A DNA stretch of 62,730 bases from Microvirga sp. 3-52. Lineage in GTDB: Bacteria; Pseudomonadota; Alphaproteobacteria; Rhizobiales; Beijerinckiaceae. Each line of letters begins with the position of its first letter. Within the stretch, counting starts at the first letter, position 1. The position numbers and the translations under genes were made by a program. Shown one piece after another: positions 8,690-18,322 of this stretch. The stretch covers positions 39,501 to 102,230 of the forward strand of contig NZ_JAHAMK010000017.1 in assembly GCF_018383585.1 (NCBI RefSeq), given 5' to 3'. The notes beneath the pieces were generated by a model, which saw nothing but the letters and a program-made list of their open reading frames with translations, searched no databases and was not told the DNA's origin.

Positions 8690-9019
8690 ATGAAGATGAT
8701 CTGTGCCCTGGCTCTGCCAGGGATTTTCCTGGGCGTCGTCCTTGTCGATCATTCCTACGCGGCGGATGCTCGGGCAGGGCGCCAGAAAATTACGACCTGC
8801 CAAGCCTGCCATGGTCTCGATGGACTGTCGAAGAACCCGGAGGCCCCCAATCTGGCCGGTCAGATCGAGCCCTATCTCGTCAAAAGCCTGACGGAGTATC
8901 GTTCGGGCGAGCGCAAGCACGAGACCATGAACATAGTTGCGAAGGAATTGTCGGACGAGGATATCGCGGACGTGGCCGCTTACTATGCTTCGATCCAGGT
9001 CGACGTCCTGCCGCCCTGA
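8690..9019 (+). CDS. Small periplasmic class I cytochrome c
   Basis: A 109-residue cytochrome c with a signal peptide (about residues 1-24) and one covalent haem site, CQACH at residues 37-41. Met80 in KHETMN is the likely sixth ligand, and the ending DEDIADVAAYYASI is typical of the C-terminal helix. The position just behind a PQQ dehydrogenase suggests that it accepts electrons from it and passes them to an oxidase. Confidence 0.9.
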   Translation: MKMICALALPGIFLGVVLVDHSYAADARAGRQKITTCQACHGLDGLSKNPEAPNLAGQIEPYLVKSLTEYRSGERKHETMNIVAKELSDEDIADVAAYYASIQVDVLPP

Positions 9020-9035
9020 CAGTTCCCTTTATATC

Positions 9036-9143
9036 CGTCGTGGTCTTCCCCGGACCTGATCCTGGGATCAGTCCCGACCAGCTCGGTCATGAAAAGCGCT
9101 GCACTCTGTGCAGACGGGATCACCGGCACGGGCCAGCGATGAC
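9036..9143. repeat. Mosaic palindromic repeat (degenerate copy)
   Basis: The left part holds the inverted repeat CTGATCC-TG-GGATCAG (9056-9071). The right part (about 9091-9143) matches the ATCACCGG half of the 88-bp repeat found elsewhere in the window, including GGGATCACCGGCAC and the end GATGAC. It looks like a hybrid of two repeat families. No gene is seen in 9020-9265. Confidence 0.55.
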
Positions 9144-9265
9144 GAGAGAGGCAAGCGTTGATCGTCTTTGTCAGGGGCCATGTCCTAATCCTGTAGCCGG
9201 CGCTCTTTCATCCCGGGCGTCCCTTCGCTATTGTCTCGCCTCCTTTGAGCAGCATGGAGCAGGCG

Positions 9266-10558
9266 ATGGTGGACATCGCGACCAGGGTGTACAACCATAC
9301 CTGGAAGATCGATCCGATCGTCCGGTCCGTTCTGGATACGGATTTCTACAAGCTTCTGATGGCGCAGACGATCTTTCGCCGCCACCGGGACGTGCAGGTC
9401 ACGTTCGGCATCCATAACCGCACCACCCGCATCCGTCTGGCCGACATCATCGATGCCGGTGAACTGCGCGAGCAGCTTGACCATGTGCGCAGCCTGGCCC
9501 TGACGCGGGGCGAGTCCACTTGGCTGCGCGGCAATACCTTCTATGGCAAGCGGCAGATGTTCTCGCCGGAATTCATGGACTGGCTCGAGACCTTCCGCTT
9601 TCCAGAATACCTGCTCGAGAAGGAGGACGGCCAATACGTGCTGACCTTCCACGGTCCCTGGATCGAGACCACCATGTGGGAGATTCCGGCGCTCGCCATC
9701 CTCAACGAGCTGCGCTCCCGCGGTGTTCTCAAGAGCATGGCAAAGTTCGAGCTGCAGGTGCTCTATGCCCGCGCCATGACGCGGGTCTGGGAGAAGATCG
9801 AGCGTCTCAGGAAGCTTCCGGATCTGTCGATCTCCGATTTCGGCACACGCCGCCGCCACGGCTTCCTCTGGCAGGATTGGTGCGTGCAGGCGATGATGGA
9901 GGGCCTTGGATCGTCGTTCCTCGGCACGTCCAACTGCCTCATCGCCATGCGTCAGGAAGTGGAGGCCGTGGGCACGAACGCCCATGAACTGCCCATGGTC
10001 TATGCGGCCCTGACCGACAGCGAGGACGAACTGGCCAAGGCGCCATACCATGTGCTGGCGGATTGGCAGCAGGATTACGAGGGCAACCTGCGCATCATCC
10101 TGCCCGATACCTACGGAACCACGAACTTCCTGGACAACGCACCGGAATGGGTCGCCTCATGGACCGGCATCCGCGTGGACTCGAAGGATCCGGTCGAGGG
10201 CGGCGAGGAGGCCATCGAATGGTGGCGCCAGCGCGGCCAGAATCCGAGTGAGAAACTCGCGATCTTCTCCGACGGGCTCGATGTGGATGTGATCGAGCGG
10301 ATCCACCGGCACTTCCGGGGCCGCATGCGGATCGGTTACGGCTGGGGCACGCTTCTCACCAACGATTTCCGCGGCCTTGCTCCTGACGGAGCGCTCGACC
10401 CGATCTCCATCGTCTGCAAGGTCATCTCGGCCGACGGCCGACCGACGGTGAAACTCTCCGACAATCCGACCAAGGCCATGGGGCCGAAGGCGGAAATCGA
10501 GCGCTACAAGCGCGTCTTCCATGTGGGGCAGCAAACGGCCCAACCTGTTCTGGTGTGA
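9266..10558 (+). CDS. pncB: Nicotinate phosphoribosyltransferase
   Basis: This enzyme makes nicotinate mononucleotide from nicotinate and PRPP, the first step of the Preiss-Handler route to NAD. The 430-residue protein carries DTDFYKLLM near the N-terminus. It also has [10 protein letters not shown] followed by GTNAHELP, which includes the His that is phosphorylated in the family, and the phosphate-binding [12 protein letters not shown]. The ATG at 9266 has GGAG six bases upstream. ATG 9254 and TTG 9245 are in-frame alternatives. Its stop overlaps the start of pxpA by four bases. Confidence 0.92.
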   Translation: MVDIATRVYNHTWKIDPIVRSVLDTDFYKLLMAQTIFRRHRDVQVTFGIHNRTTRIRLADIIDAGELREQLDHVRSLALTRGESTWLRGNTFYGKRQMFSPEFMDWLETFRFPEYLLEKEDGQYVLTFHGPWIETTMWEIPALAILNELRSRGVLKSMAKFELQVLYARAMTRVWEKIERLRKLPDLSISDFGTRRRHGFLWQDWCVQAMMEGLGSSFLGTSNCLIAMRQEVEAVGTNAHELPMVYAALTDSEDELAKAPYHVLADWQQDYEGNLRIILPDTYGTTNFLDNAPEWVASWTGIRVDSKDPVEGGEEAIEWWRQRGQNPSEKLAIFSDGLDVDVIERIHRHFRGRMRIGYGWGTLLTNDFRGLAPDGALDPISIVCKVISADGRPTVKLSDNPTKAMGPKAEIERYKRVFHVGQQTAQPVLV

Positions 10559-11334
10559 CGGACATGATCATCGATCTCAATTGCGACATGGGTGAAGGCT
10601 TCGGCCCCTGGCCGATGGGAGACGACGAGGCGATGCTCGACATCGTCTCCTCGGCCAACATCGCCTGCGGCTATCACGCCGGCGACCCATCGATCATGTT
10701 CCGCACGGCCGAGACGGCGAAGCGCAAGGGTGTCGCGATCGGTGCGCATCCGGGCTTCAACGATCTGCACGGCTTCGGCCGCCGTATGATCCGCGGCGAC
10801 AGCCCGGTCGAGATCGAGCGCATGGTGGCCTATCAGATCGGCGCCATGCAGGCGGTCGCGGCGCTTGCCGGGCACGAGGTCACCTACGTGAAGGCGCACG
10901 GATCGCTCAACAACATGGCGAACGAGGACATGGATCTCGCCCTTGCCATCGCCCGCGCCATCAAGGGCGTCGATGCAGGCCTCATCAATGTCTGCATGCC
11001 CGGGCTTCTGATGGAAAAGGCGTCCGAGACGACCGGCGTGAAGGTCGCGCGGGAGTTCTTCGCCGACCGCACCTACGAGGACGACGGCACGCTGACGAGC
11101 CGCAAGAAGCCCGGCGCCGTCCTGCATGACGCCGATGCGGCGGCCGAGCGCGTGCTGCGTGCCGTGCAGGACAAGGCGGTGACGACGACCTCGGGCAAGC
11201 GCATTCCCGTCCAGTTCGACACGATCTGCGTACACGGCGACGAGCCGAGCGCCGTCGTCATGGCGCGGACGGTCCGTACGAAGCTGGAGGCGAACGGCAT
11301 CACCATCGCGCCGTTTTCGAAGGCCGTTTCATAA
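10555..11334 (+). CDS. pxpA: 5-oxoprolinase subunit A (LamB/YcsF family)
   Basis: A 259-residue LamB/YcsF protein. It opens with [13 protein letters not shown] and contains [27 protein letters not shown] and VHGDEP, the signature blocks of the family. PxpA works with PxpB and PxpC to split 5-oxoproline (pyroglutamate) with ATP. The GTG start overlaps the pncB stop, with an ATG three codons later. The partner genes pxpB and pxpC are not next to it, which is unusual. Confidence 0.88.
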   Translation: MTDMIIDLNCDMGEGFGPWPMGDDEAMLDIVSSANIACGYHAGDPSIMFRTAETAKRKGVAIGAHPGFNDLHGFGRRMIRGDSPVEIERMVAYQIGAMQAVAALAGHEVTYVKAHGSLNNMANEDMDLALAIARAIKGVDAGLINVCMPGLLMEKASETTGVKVAREFFADRTYEDDGTLTSRKKPGAVLHDADAAAERVLRAVQDKAVTTTSGKRIPVQFDTICVHGDEPSAVVMARTVRTKLEANGITIAPFSKAVS

Positions 11335-11381
11335 AACCCTCACCTCATCCTGAGCATCTGACCTTATATTCACTTCCTTCA

Positions 11382-11469
11382 TCATCACCGGCCTCGTGCC
11401 GGTGATCTCGCTTCGGTAAGGCGCCGCGCCTCACACGATCGGGACGGCCGGGTCAAGCCCGGCCATGAC
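11382..11469. repeat. 88-bp composite palindromic repeat, copy 1
   Basis: One ATCACCGG-type hairpin, then a spacer with GCGCC near its middle, then one ATGGCCGG-type hairpin (here ACGGCCGG), ending CATGAC. It lies in the 551-base gap between convergent pxpA and the dehalogenase, which holds three copies and no gene. Confidence 0.85.
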
Positions 11470-11540
11470 GGCAGGAGGAGGGGTGCGACGGGATGATGGA
11501 CGACGCCGGATGAGCCGCAGCCTTTCACTCCCCCACCCAC

Positions 11541-11628
11541 GTCATCACCGGCCTTGTGCCGGTGATCTCGATTGTGTGGAGCACCGCGCCTCACGGGTCG
11601 GGATGGCCGGGTCAAGCCCGGCCATGAC
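11541..11628. repeat. 88-bp composite palindromic repeat, copy 2
   Basis: Same order as copy 1: GTCATCACCGG hairpin, spacer with GCGCCTCA, ATGGCCGG hairpin ending CCATGAC. Exactly 88 bases. Confidence 0.88.
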
Positions 11629-11749
11629 AGGGGAGGGTGTGACGAAGGCGGATGCGGGACGAAGGAGAGGTCTAGCCAAGGACGGTGGCATGCTCCACCG
11701 CGTCATCACCGTTCCCGCCCGGTCGTCACCGGCCCTCGCACCCTCCGAC

Positions 11750-11837
11750 GTCATCACCGGGCTCGTCCCGGCGATCCCGATGGATTGAAGCACAGCGCCT
11801 CACCGCAACGGGATGGCCGGACAAGCCTGGCCATGAC
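11750..11837. repeat. 88-bp composite palindromic repeat, copy 3
   Basis: GTCATCACCGG hairpin, spacer with GCGCCTCA, ATGGCCGG hairpin ending CCATGAC; 88 bases. A partial hairpin-like relic lies just before it at about 11701-11735. Confidence 0.85.
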
Positions 11838-11885
11838 ATCCGAGATTCGTCCACGTCTCAGAATTCAAATGACAACGATGGACTT

Positions 11886-12758
11886 TCACCCTCTGAATGC
11901 CCTCTCAAGGAAGGGCTGCAGAGCTGCCAGCGTTTCCTCCGGCGCCTCCTCGGCGAGGTAATGGCCGCAATCGATGCCGTGGCCTTCCACATGGCCGGCC
12001 CAGTCGCGCCACACGGCGAGAACGTCGTACCACCGTTCCAGCCCGTTCTTTAGGCCCCAGAGGGCCTGCACCGGGCAGGCGATGCGCCGGCCGGCCTTCT
12101 GGTCCTCTTCGTCGAGGCGCATGTCGATGGTGGCGCCCGCCCGGTAATCCTCGCACATGGCGTGGACCGTTTCCGGATCGGTGTAGCAGCGGCGGTATTC
12201 GGCAAGGGCCGCGTCATCGAAGAGCGAACGCCCGCGGCGAAGGTAGAACACGTCCGGATCCGATGCGATCAGGCGCTCGGGGATGGGATAGGGCTGGGCG
12301 AGGAAGAACCAGTGCCAATAGCCCATGGCGAACGCCATGTCGGTGCGCTGGAAATGCTCCGCCGTGGGAATGATGTCGAGAACGGAGAGCGAGACGATCC
12401 GCTCCGGGTGGTCGAGGGCCATGCGATAGGCGCAGCGCCCGCCCCGGTCGTGCCCGATGACGGCAAAGCGCTCGAAGCCGAGAGCCTGCATCACCTCGAC
12501 CTGATCGCGCGCCATCGCCCGTTTGGAATAGGGCTCGTGATCCGGTGTCGTCGCAGGCTTGGAGCTGTCGCCGTAGCCGCGCAGATCGGCGCAGACGACC
12601 GTGTAGTTCTCGGCAAGCTTCGGAGCCACCTTGTGCCACATGACATGGGTCTGCGGATGGCCATGCAGCAGAAGGACGGGTGGCCCGCTGCCGCCATGCC
12701 GGAGGTTGATGACGGCCCCGGAGGCTTCGATCTGGCGATGAGTGAAGGTCTCGAACAT
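11886..12758 (-). CDS. Haloacetate (fluoroacetate) dehalogenase-like alpha/beta hydrolase
   Basis: A 290-residue alpha/beta hydrolase. Every residue known to matter in fluoroacetate dehalogenases is present and in register: nucleophile Asp104 with Arg105 and Arg108 (GHDRGGR) binding the carboxylate; Asp128 (LDII) and His266 (CGHYLAEE) completing the triad; and His149, Trp150 (YWHWFF) and Tyr205 (EDYRAG) forming the halide pocket. These enzymes hydrolyse fluoroacetate or chloroacetate to glycolate. Epoxide hydrolases of the same fold lack this halide trio. Activity on fluoride rather than chloride cannot be told from sequence. It converges on the repeat array and is not in an obvious operon. 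Confidence 0.85.
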   Translation of the reverse strand: MFETFTHRQIEASGAVINLRHGGSGPPVLLLHGHPQTHVMWHKVAPKLAENYTVVCADLRGYGDSSKPATTPDHEPYSKRAMARDQVEVMQALGFERFAVIGHDRGGRCAYRMALDHPERIVSLSVLDIIPTAEHFQRTDMAFAMGYWHWFFLAQPYPIPERLIASDPDVFYLRRGRSLFDDAALAEYRRCYTDPETVHAMCEDYRAGATIDMRLDEEDQKAGRRIACPVQALWGLKNGLERWYDVLAVWRDWAGHVEGHGIDCGHYLAEEAPEETLAALQPFLERAFRG

Positions 12759-12816
12759 CCTGATGTTGTCTTACAGTTTTCGCCGCAGCGCCAGTTCTTC
12801 CATCCGGGAAGGCGTC

Positions 12817-13359
12817 TCACCAGGAGCGGCGCTCGCCGTTGTCGATATGGATGATGCCGTTTCGATAGATCTTGAGCCCGCCGACCTGAGGGTGCGCCCG
12901 CAGATAGGCCATCACACCCCGGGCACGGGCCCGCACACGAAAATCGATGGCGCGACAGGAAAGGTGCAGGGAGTGGCGGGCGCCGCCGGCGCGCCAGTTG
13001 CGACCTCGAGAACGGTGGGTGGATTCGACACTGACAGGGCCGAACTTCTCTGCAACGGATGCCACCACATCGCGGATATCGCCCGGGATGCAGTCGGTCG
13101 GAGCGCTTGCGCGCAGGATGATCGTCCCCTGCGACACGAGCGAGGCGAAGCCGGAGAGAGTTCTTGCGGTCGGTAGGCCTCCGGTGACGTCTGGGTCGTC
13201 GATGCGGTTGTCGGAGGGCAGGCTCGCATATTGCGCCGGAGGAATGATCCCGCCGTCGCTGTCGCCCGCCACGAGCGCAACCGGGGATAATCCCACCAGA
13301 AACGCACCGGACATGAGGGCCAACCTGGACGTATTGCGAACGCGGCAAACGATGCTCAT
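12817..13359 (-). CDS. Exported M15-type (DUF882/YcbK-like) metallopeptidase
   Basis: A 180-residue protein with an N-terminal hydrophobic segment (about residues 12-31) that should export or anchor it. The C-terminal half carries the LAS-type zinc pattern SxHxxxxAxD, with His132 and Asp139, and a later His171 in IIHIDNG. Family members cut or bind peptidoglycan peptides. Ten more codons are open upstream, but the ATG at 13359 has a GGGAGA site. A substrate in the cell wall is likely but unproven. Confidence 0.8.
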   Translation of the reverse strand: MSIVCRVRNTSRLALMSGAFLVGLSPVALVAGDSDGGIIPPAQYASLPSDNRIDDPDVTGGLPTARTLSGFASLVSQGTIILRASAPTDCIPGDIRDVVASVAEKFGPVSVESTHRSRGRNWRAGGARHSLHLSCRAIDFRVRARARGVMAYLRAHPQVGGLKIYRNGIIHIDNGERRSW

Positions 13360-13695
13360 CGGGTTCTCCCGTTCTGAGCCCCTACACAATCACTGCCGCC
13401 GAAATGATCCTCCCTGCGGCATTCGCTGCTTATGGGTGGGTAACGGAAGGTTGAGGTCGCAGCGTTAGGGATGGCTACCTAAGGTTAAGCTTGCCCTAGG
13501 CAAGAACACCTAGGCGACATTGGAGTGGCTCAGACGGCTACTGCTCGGCAAAGCTTTATTCTGCAAGGAATCCTAGGACAGGAAATTTTGGGTGAGTTAT
13601 GAGATAACAGGCTTGCAATCTTGCGGAAGCTTGCCGGAATGCACACATCTCTGTCCGTTGTGTCAATCATCGGGATTGGCCACTCGGAGATAGGA
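13360..13695. other. Intergenic region with a short inverted repeat
   Basis: No credible gene. It contains CTTGCC-CTA-GGCAAG at 13490-13504 beside two CCTAGG-like hexamers, a possible regulator site between divergent genes. A weak GGAAT-N15-CGTT also occurs before the DUF4112 gene. Confidence 0.35.
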
Positions 13696-14133
13696 ATGAA
13701 CACTGCTCGTAGCGCCGTTTTCGACGCTATCAAGACCGCAGGCCCGACCCAGGCCGATGCGATCGCACGCGTCACGCTCGTGGCGAAACTGCTGGACAAC
13801 GCCGTGATGATTCCCGGCCTGAACCGGCGCGTCGGCTTCGATGCCGTGCTGGGTCTCGTGCCGGGCATCGGCGATGTGGTTTCGGCTGCTCTCGCCAGCT
13901 ACATCATCTGGGAGGCGCGTCAGCTTGGACTACCGCGGTGGAAGATCGCGCGCATGATCGGCAACGTCGCGGTCGATACGGCCATCGGCGCGATCCCGCT
14001 GGCGGGCGACGTGTTCGACGTCTTCTTCAAGGCCAATCAGCGCAACCTGCGGATCATTCACGAGCATCTGGGCACGCCCAAGCGCGGGCCGCGTGAGATC
14101 GACGGCACCGCCGTCCGGGTGGAGGAGCGCTGA
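13696..14133 (+). CDS. DUF4112-family protein
   Basis: A 145-residue protein with the DUF4112 pattern: RVTLVAKLLDNAVMIPG, then GFDAVLGLVPGIGDVVSAALASYIIWEAR, then GAIPLAGDVFDVFFKANQRN. The middle is hydrophobic and could be one or two membrane helices. The function of the family is unknown. An open frame begins 25 codons earlier, but the ATG at 13696 has GGAG six bases upstream. The stop overlaps the next gene (TGATG), so the two are coupled. Confidence 0.85.
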   Translation: MNTARSAVFDAIKTAGPTQADAIARVTLVAKLLDNAVMIPGLNRRVGFDAVLGLVPGIGDVVSAALASYIIWEARQLGLPRWKIARMIGNVAVDTAIGAIPLAGDVFDVFFKANQRNLRIIHEHLGTPKRGPREIDGTAVRVEER

Positions 14134-14519
14134 TGAAACGTCTCCTTTGGATCCTGGCCTGGATCGCCGTTGCGGTGTGGTCTCTCTTCGCGTGGGGCGC
14201 CTATGGGCTGCTCGACTTCTTCGGCGGCTTTGCGGCGCGCAATGCCGATATGGTCGCCGGCCATCCCGAGTCGGTCGAGTGGCTGTCCTGGGCTTTGATG
14301 ACGCTGCGCAGCCTGGGGCTCGGCGCCATCGTGGTGGTCTGGGGCCTTGTCTCTCTGGTGATCCTGGCCGTTCCGGCCGTACTGGGTCTCTTCCTGGGCG
14401 GATCGAGGCGTGAGCCCTATGTCGACGATTGGCGCGGACCTCGGATCGACCCGCACATACGGGGACCGGTCCCACCGTCACCCGGACAGCATCCGATCCG
14501 GCGGATCGAGAAGCGATAA
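14133..14519 (+). CDS. Small membrane protein, unknown function
   Basis: A 128-residue protein with two clear membrane helices, about residues 4-30 and 62-92, and a Pro/Arg-rich cytoplasmic-looking tail. I do not recognise a family. The TGATG overlap with the DUF4112 gene implies joint expression and perhaps a joint membrane role. A terminator follows. Confidence 0.75.
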   Translation: MKRLLWILAWIAVAVWSLFAWGAYGLLDFFGGFAARNADMVAGHPESVEWLSWALMTLRSLGLGAIVVVWGLVSLVILAVPAVLGLFLGGSRREPYVDDWRGPRIDPHIRGPVPPSPGQHPIRRIEKR

Positions 14520-14523
14520 CGGG

Positions 14524-14558
14524 AAAGGGCGAAGCGACATCCGCTTCGCCCTTTGTGT
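14524..14558 (+). terminator. Hairpin terminator after the DUF4112 pair
   Basis: A 13-bp stem (AAAGGGCGAAGCG and its complement, 14524-14536 and 14542-14554) with a 5-base loop. The last paired bases are TTT, followed by GTGTTT. Confidence 0.7.
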
Positions 14559-14589
14559 TTCAAGTCTTGGAGCATCGAGCAACACTCTT

Positions 14590-14677
14590 GTCATCATCGG
14601 CCCTGTGCCGGTGATCCCGATCGGAAAGGCGCTGCGCTTCACCTCATCGGGATGGCCGGGACACGCCCGGCCATGAC
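14590..14677. repeat. 88-bp composite palindromic repeat, copy 4
   Basis: ATCATCGG/ATCACCGG hairpin first, then ATGGCCGG hairpin ending CCATGAC; 88 bases. It lies between convergent genes. Confidence 0.85.
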
Positions 14678-14716
14678 GTAAGAGGATGTTTTCACCAACG
14701 TCCCAATAGCCAACGC

Positions 14717-15518
<802 letters not shown>

Positions 15519-15526
<8 letters not shown>

Positions 15527-16244
15527 GAGCGGCCTCCAGACGCGGCTCGATGGCTGGGGGGCGGCGCAGATGAGGCGAGAGCCACCACTCGATGGCCATG
15601 ATGATGCGCGTGATGATGAAGTTGAGAATGAGATAGATCAGGCCCGCAACGATGAAGACCTCGACCGCGCGGAACGTCTGCGAGATCAGTTTCGCGGCAA
15701 GACCGGTCACTTCCATCATGGTGATGATGGACGCCAGCGACGTGGCCTTCACCATGAGAATGAGCTCGCTGCCGTAAGCGGGGAGGGCCTGACGGACCGC
15801 GATGGGGAAGACGATGCGGCGGAAGAGCAGGAGGCCCGACATGCCGCAGGCCCGCGCTGCCTCGACCTGGTTGTGAGGCACCGATTGCAGGCCGCCGCGG
15901 ATGATCTCGCTGGCATAGGCTGCGGTGTTGAGGGTGAGGGCCAGCACCGCGCACCAATAGGGCTCGCGGAAGAACGTCCACAATCCCCATTCCTGCAGCG
16001 TCGGACGGAACTGTCCGAGGCCGTAATAGATCAGGAAGATCTGCACGAGCAGGGGAGTCCCGCGGAACACGAAGACATAGGCCTGTGCCGGCCAGTCGAG
16101 CACCTTGACGCGCGACATGCGCATGAGGGCCAGGAGCATCGCGAAGATGGCGCCGAACGCGACCGCGGTGAAGGCCAGGTTCAGCGTGAGCGGCACACCC
16201 CCCATCAGGGTCAGGAAGCAATCCCACATGAAAGCGAAGTCCAT
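15519..16244 (-). CDS. hisM: Basic amino acid ABC transporter permease HisM-like
   Basis: A 241-residue inner-membrane permease with about five helices. The EAA loop (EAARACGMS, then [15 protein letters not shown]) contacts the ATPase. The frame is open far upstream to 16973, but that part is only the shadow of hisQ. The true ATG at 16244 overlaps the hisQ stop (ATGA). Its partner permease is HisQ. Confidence 0.88.
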
Positions 16245-16966
16245 CAGGATGCCCTCCGCATGCCACGCAACGAGTGGGTCTCCGCACGCTGGAACAGATA
16301 GGTCGAAACCCAGGTGATGAGCAGATAGAGAACCGCCGCCGTGATGTAGAAGTCGAACGGGCGGCGCGTGGAGCCGGCCGCGATATGCGACTGGCGCAGC
16401 AGCTCGACGAGGCCCGTCACGGAGATCAGTGCCGATTCCTTCAGCACCAGCTGCCACGTGTTGCCGAGGCCCGGGATGGCATAGCGCAGAACCTGCGGGG
16501 CGATGATGCGGCGGAACATGAGCCAGCGATGCATGCCGACCGAGCGCGCCGCCTCGATCTCGCCCCGGTTCACGACCTGATAGGCCCCGCGGAAGACCTC
16601 CGCCTGATAGGCGCCCGACACGATGCCGATGGCCAGGGCACCGGTGACGAAGGCCGGTACGCCGATGAAGCCTTCGGCCCCGAACAGGCTGCCGATGGCG
16701 CCGAGCGCCGCGCTGCCGCCGAAATAGAAGAGATAGATCACGAGCAGATCGGGAATGCCGCGCAGGACGGTGGTGTAACCGTCCGCCAGGCTTCGGGTGA
16801 CGAGATTGCCCCCGATCTTCCCCCAGGCCACCAGGGTTCCGACGACGGAGCCGGCGAGAAAACCGCAGAGGGCGACGGCGATCGTCATCCCGGCCGCGGT
16901 GAGAAGAGCCCATCCCCAACCGTTGGGGCCGAACCCGACGAGCTCGAAATAGCTCAGCTGCTGCAC
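16244..16966 (-). CDS. hisQ: Basic amino acid ABC transporter permease HisQ-like
   Basis: A 240-residue permease with an EAA loop (EIEAARSVGMHRWLMFRRI) and several membrane helices, paired with HisM in a heterodimer. It is coupled to hisM by a four-base overlap. The nearest binding-protein gene is 134 bases upstream on the same strand, so the four genes may share a message. Confidence 0.88.
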   Translation of the reverse strand: MQQLSYFELVGFGPNGWGWALLTAAGMTIAVALCGFLAGSVVGTLVAWGKIGGNLVTRSLADGYTTVLRGIPDLLVIYLFYFGGSAALGAIGSLFGAEGFIGVPAFVTGALAIGIVSGAYQAEVFRGAYQVVNRGEIEAARSVGMHRWLMFRRIIAPQVLRYAIPGLGNTWQLVLKESALISVTGLVELLRQSHIAAGSTRRPFDFYITAAVLYLLITWVSTYLFQRAETHSLRGMRRAS

Positions 16967-17100
16967 GCTTCAACTTTCCTGAAAATGTCTCCCCTCACGA
17001 AAGCAGAGGGTAAGACAGGATCTGTCAAATCCGGCCTCGGCCGGATCATGTCGCAGGTCCGTGTAGCAGGACCCGCGACCTGGTTTCCAGCACGCTCTCG

Positions 17101-17952
17101 TCAGACTTGCGGAGTAGCGTCGATCTTGAACCACTTCTCGGACAGCTTCTTGATCGTGCCGTCCTTGATCGCAGCCTGGATCGCCTCGTCGAATGACTTT
17201 TTCAACTCGGTGTCATCCTTGCGCATGCCCACGGCGACACCCCGGCCCAGTACGCCACCGCGCATGCCCGTGCCGGCGATGACCATGTCCTTGAACTCGG
17301 GCTTCTCCTGCGTGGCTTTCAGGGCTCCATGCCCGGCAAAGATTGCGTCGACGCGGCCGGCCGTCAGGTCAAGGTCGTGCTGCTCCGTCGTCTTGTACTC
17401 GCGGATCTCGACCGTGTCCTTGAAGTACTGCTCCACGAACTGCGCGTTCACGGTCGAGCCCTGCACGCCGATCGTTTTTCCCTTCAGGAGCGGCTTCCAG
17501 GCCTCGATGGCCTTCTTCGCGCCCTCGGGGTCCTTTTCGAAGCTCACCGTCGTTCCCGCCCCGGCCAGCTTCGCGAGGGGAGAATCCTTCATCACGCCCC
17601 AGCCGTGCGGAGTGGCGGCATAGGGGAGCGAGAAACTGATCGTCTCGAGGCGCTTGTCCGTGATGTTCATGCCGGCCATGATGGCGTCGTACTTCTTCGC
17701 CTGAAGCGCCGGGATGATGCCGTCCCAATCCTGAGCCACGATCTCGCACTTCACCTTCATGCGCCCGCAGAGTTCGTTGGCGAGGTCGATCTCGTAGCCC
17801 TCGAGCTTGCCGCCCGCGCCGGTGAAGTTCCACGGGGCGTAGGCGCCCTCCGTGGCGATCTTGACGGTCTTCTCCTGTGCCGCCGCTCCGCCGAGGGCGA
17901 GCGTGGAGGCCAGTAGGCCAAGACCCAATGTTCTGAAGAGTTTCATCGTCAT
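17101..17952 (-). CDS. Basic amino acid-binding protein (proximal copy)
   Basis: A 283-residue SBP_bac_3 periplasmic binding protein with a signal peptide ending GGAAAQ. It has the family entry KIATEGAYAPWNF and the DGIIPALQAKKYDAIMAGM segment of the lysine/arginine/ornithine/histidine group. It lies directly upstream of hisQMP. It closely resembles the next gene upstream at both ends (first about 100 mature residues and last about 45), while the middle differs. The ATG two codons in is an alternative start. Confidence 0.88.
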   Translation of the reverse strand: MTMKLFRTLGLGLLASTLALGGAAAQEKTVKIATEGAYAPWNFTGAGGKLEGYEIDLANELCGRMKVKCEIVAQDWDGIIPALQAKKYDAIMAGMNITDKRLETISFSLPYAATPHGWGVMKDSPLAKLAGAGTTVSFEKDPEGAKKAIEAWKPLLKGKTIGVQGSTVNAQFVEQYFKDTVEIREYKTTEQHDLDLTAGRVDAIFAGHGALKATQEKPEFKDMVIAGTGMRGGVLGRGVAVGMRKDDTELKKSFDEAIQAAIKDGTIKKLSEKWFKIDATPQV

Positions 17953-18118
17953 CCCTCTGGTCAGCTTCGACTGATCCTTTTGTCGGATGAAGGCCGTCGA
18001 GGACCTCCATCTCGCGCTCAGAAGCTAACATTCAAAAGCCAAGCCGGCGCAAGTCCTAAACATGCTGAATAAAGAGCCCAAGCTGGCGATTTCGGTCGCA
18101 TCTGCGCCCGATCGATAC

Positions 18119-18146
18119 AAAAAAGGCGCAGCCGAAGCCGCGCCTC
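18119..18146 (-). terminator. Intrinsic terminator after the distal binding-protein gene
   Basis: Read on the minus strand: a 9-bp stem with one G-T pair, a TTCG tetraloop and six Ts. It lies downstream of the distal binding-protein gene and upstream of the proximal one, so the two are probably transcribed separately. Confidence 0.8.
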
Positions 18147-18201
18147 AATCTCAGATCTGAAAAGCTGGCCGGTGGGAAGCAAGGGCATTGCCACCGCCCC
18201 C

Positions 18202-18288
18202 GTCATGGCCGGCACAGGGCCGGCCATCTCGATCGGAAGAGTGCGGCATCTCCCGCATAGGGATCACCGGCACAGGGCCGGTGATGAC
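18202..18288. repeat. 87-bp composite palindromic repeat, copy 5
   Basis: Opposite order to copies 1-4: GTCATGGCCGG hairpin, spacer with CGGAAGAGTGCGGC, then GGATCACCGG hairpin ending GATGAC. It lies in the 370-base gap between the two binding-protein genes, which holds no gene. Confidence 0.87.
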
Positions 18289-18322
18289 GAAGGAGGGAGA
18301 TCCTCCACCGGACTTCCGAAGA

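Noticed and set aside
11335..11885. A CRISPR array suggested by three regular palindromic units
   Set aside because: The units are 88-bp composite hairpins spaced unevenly (gaps of 71 and 121 bases), without uniform short repeats or spacers, and copies occur singly elsewhere.
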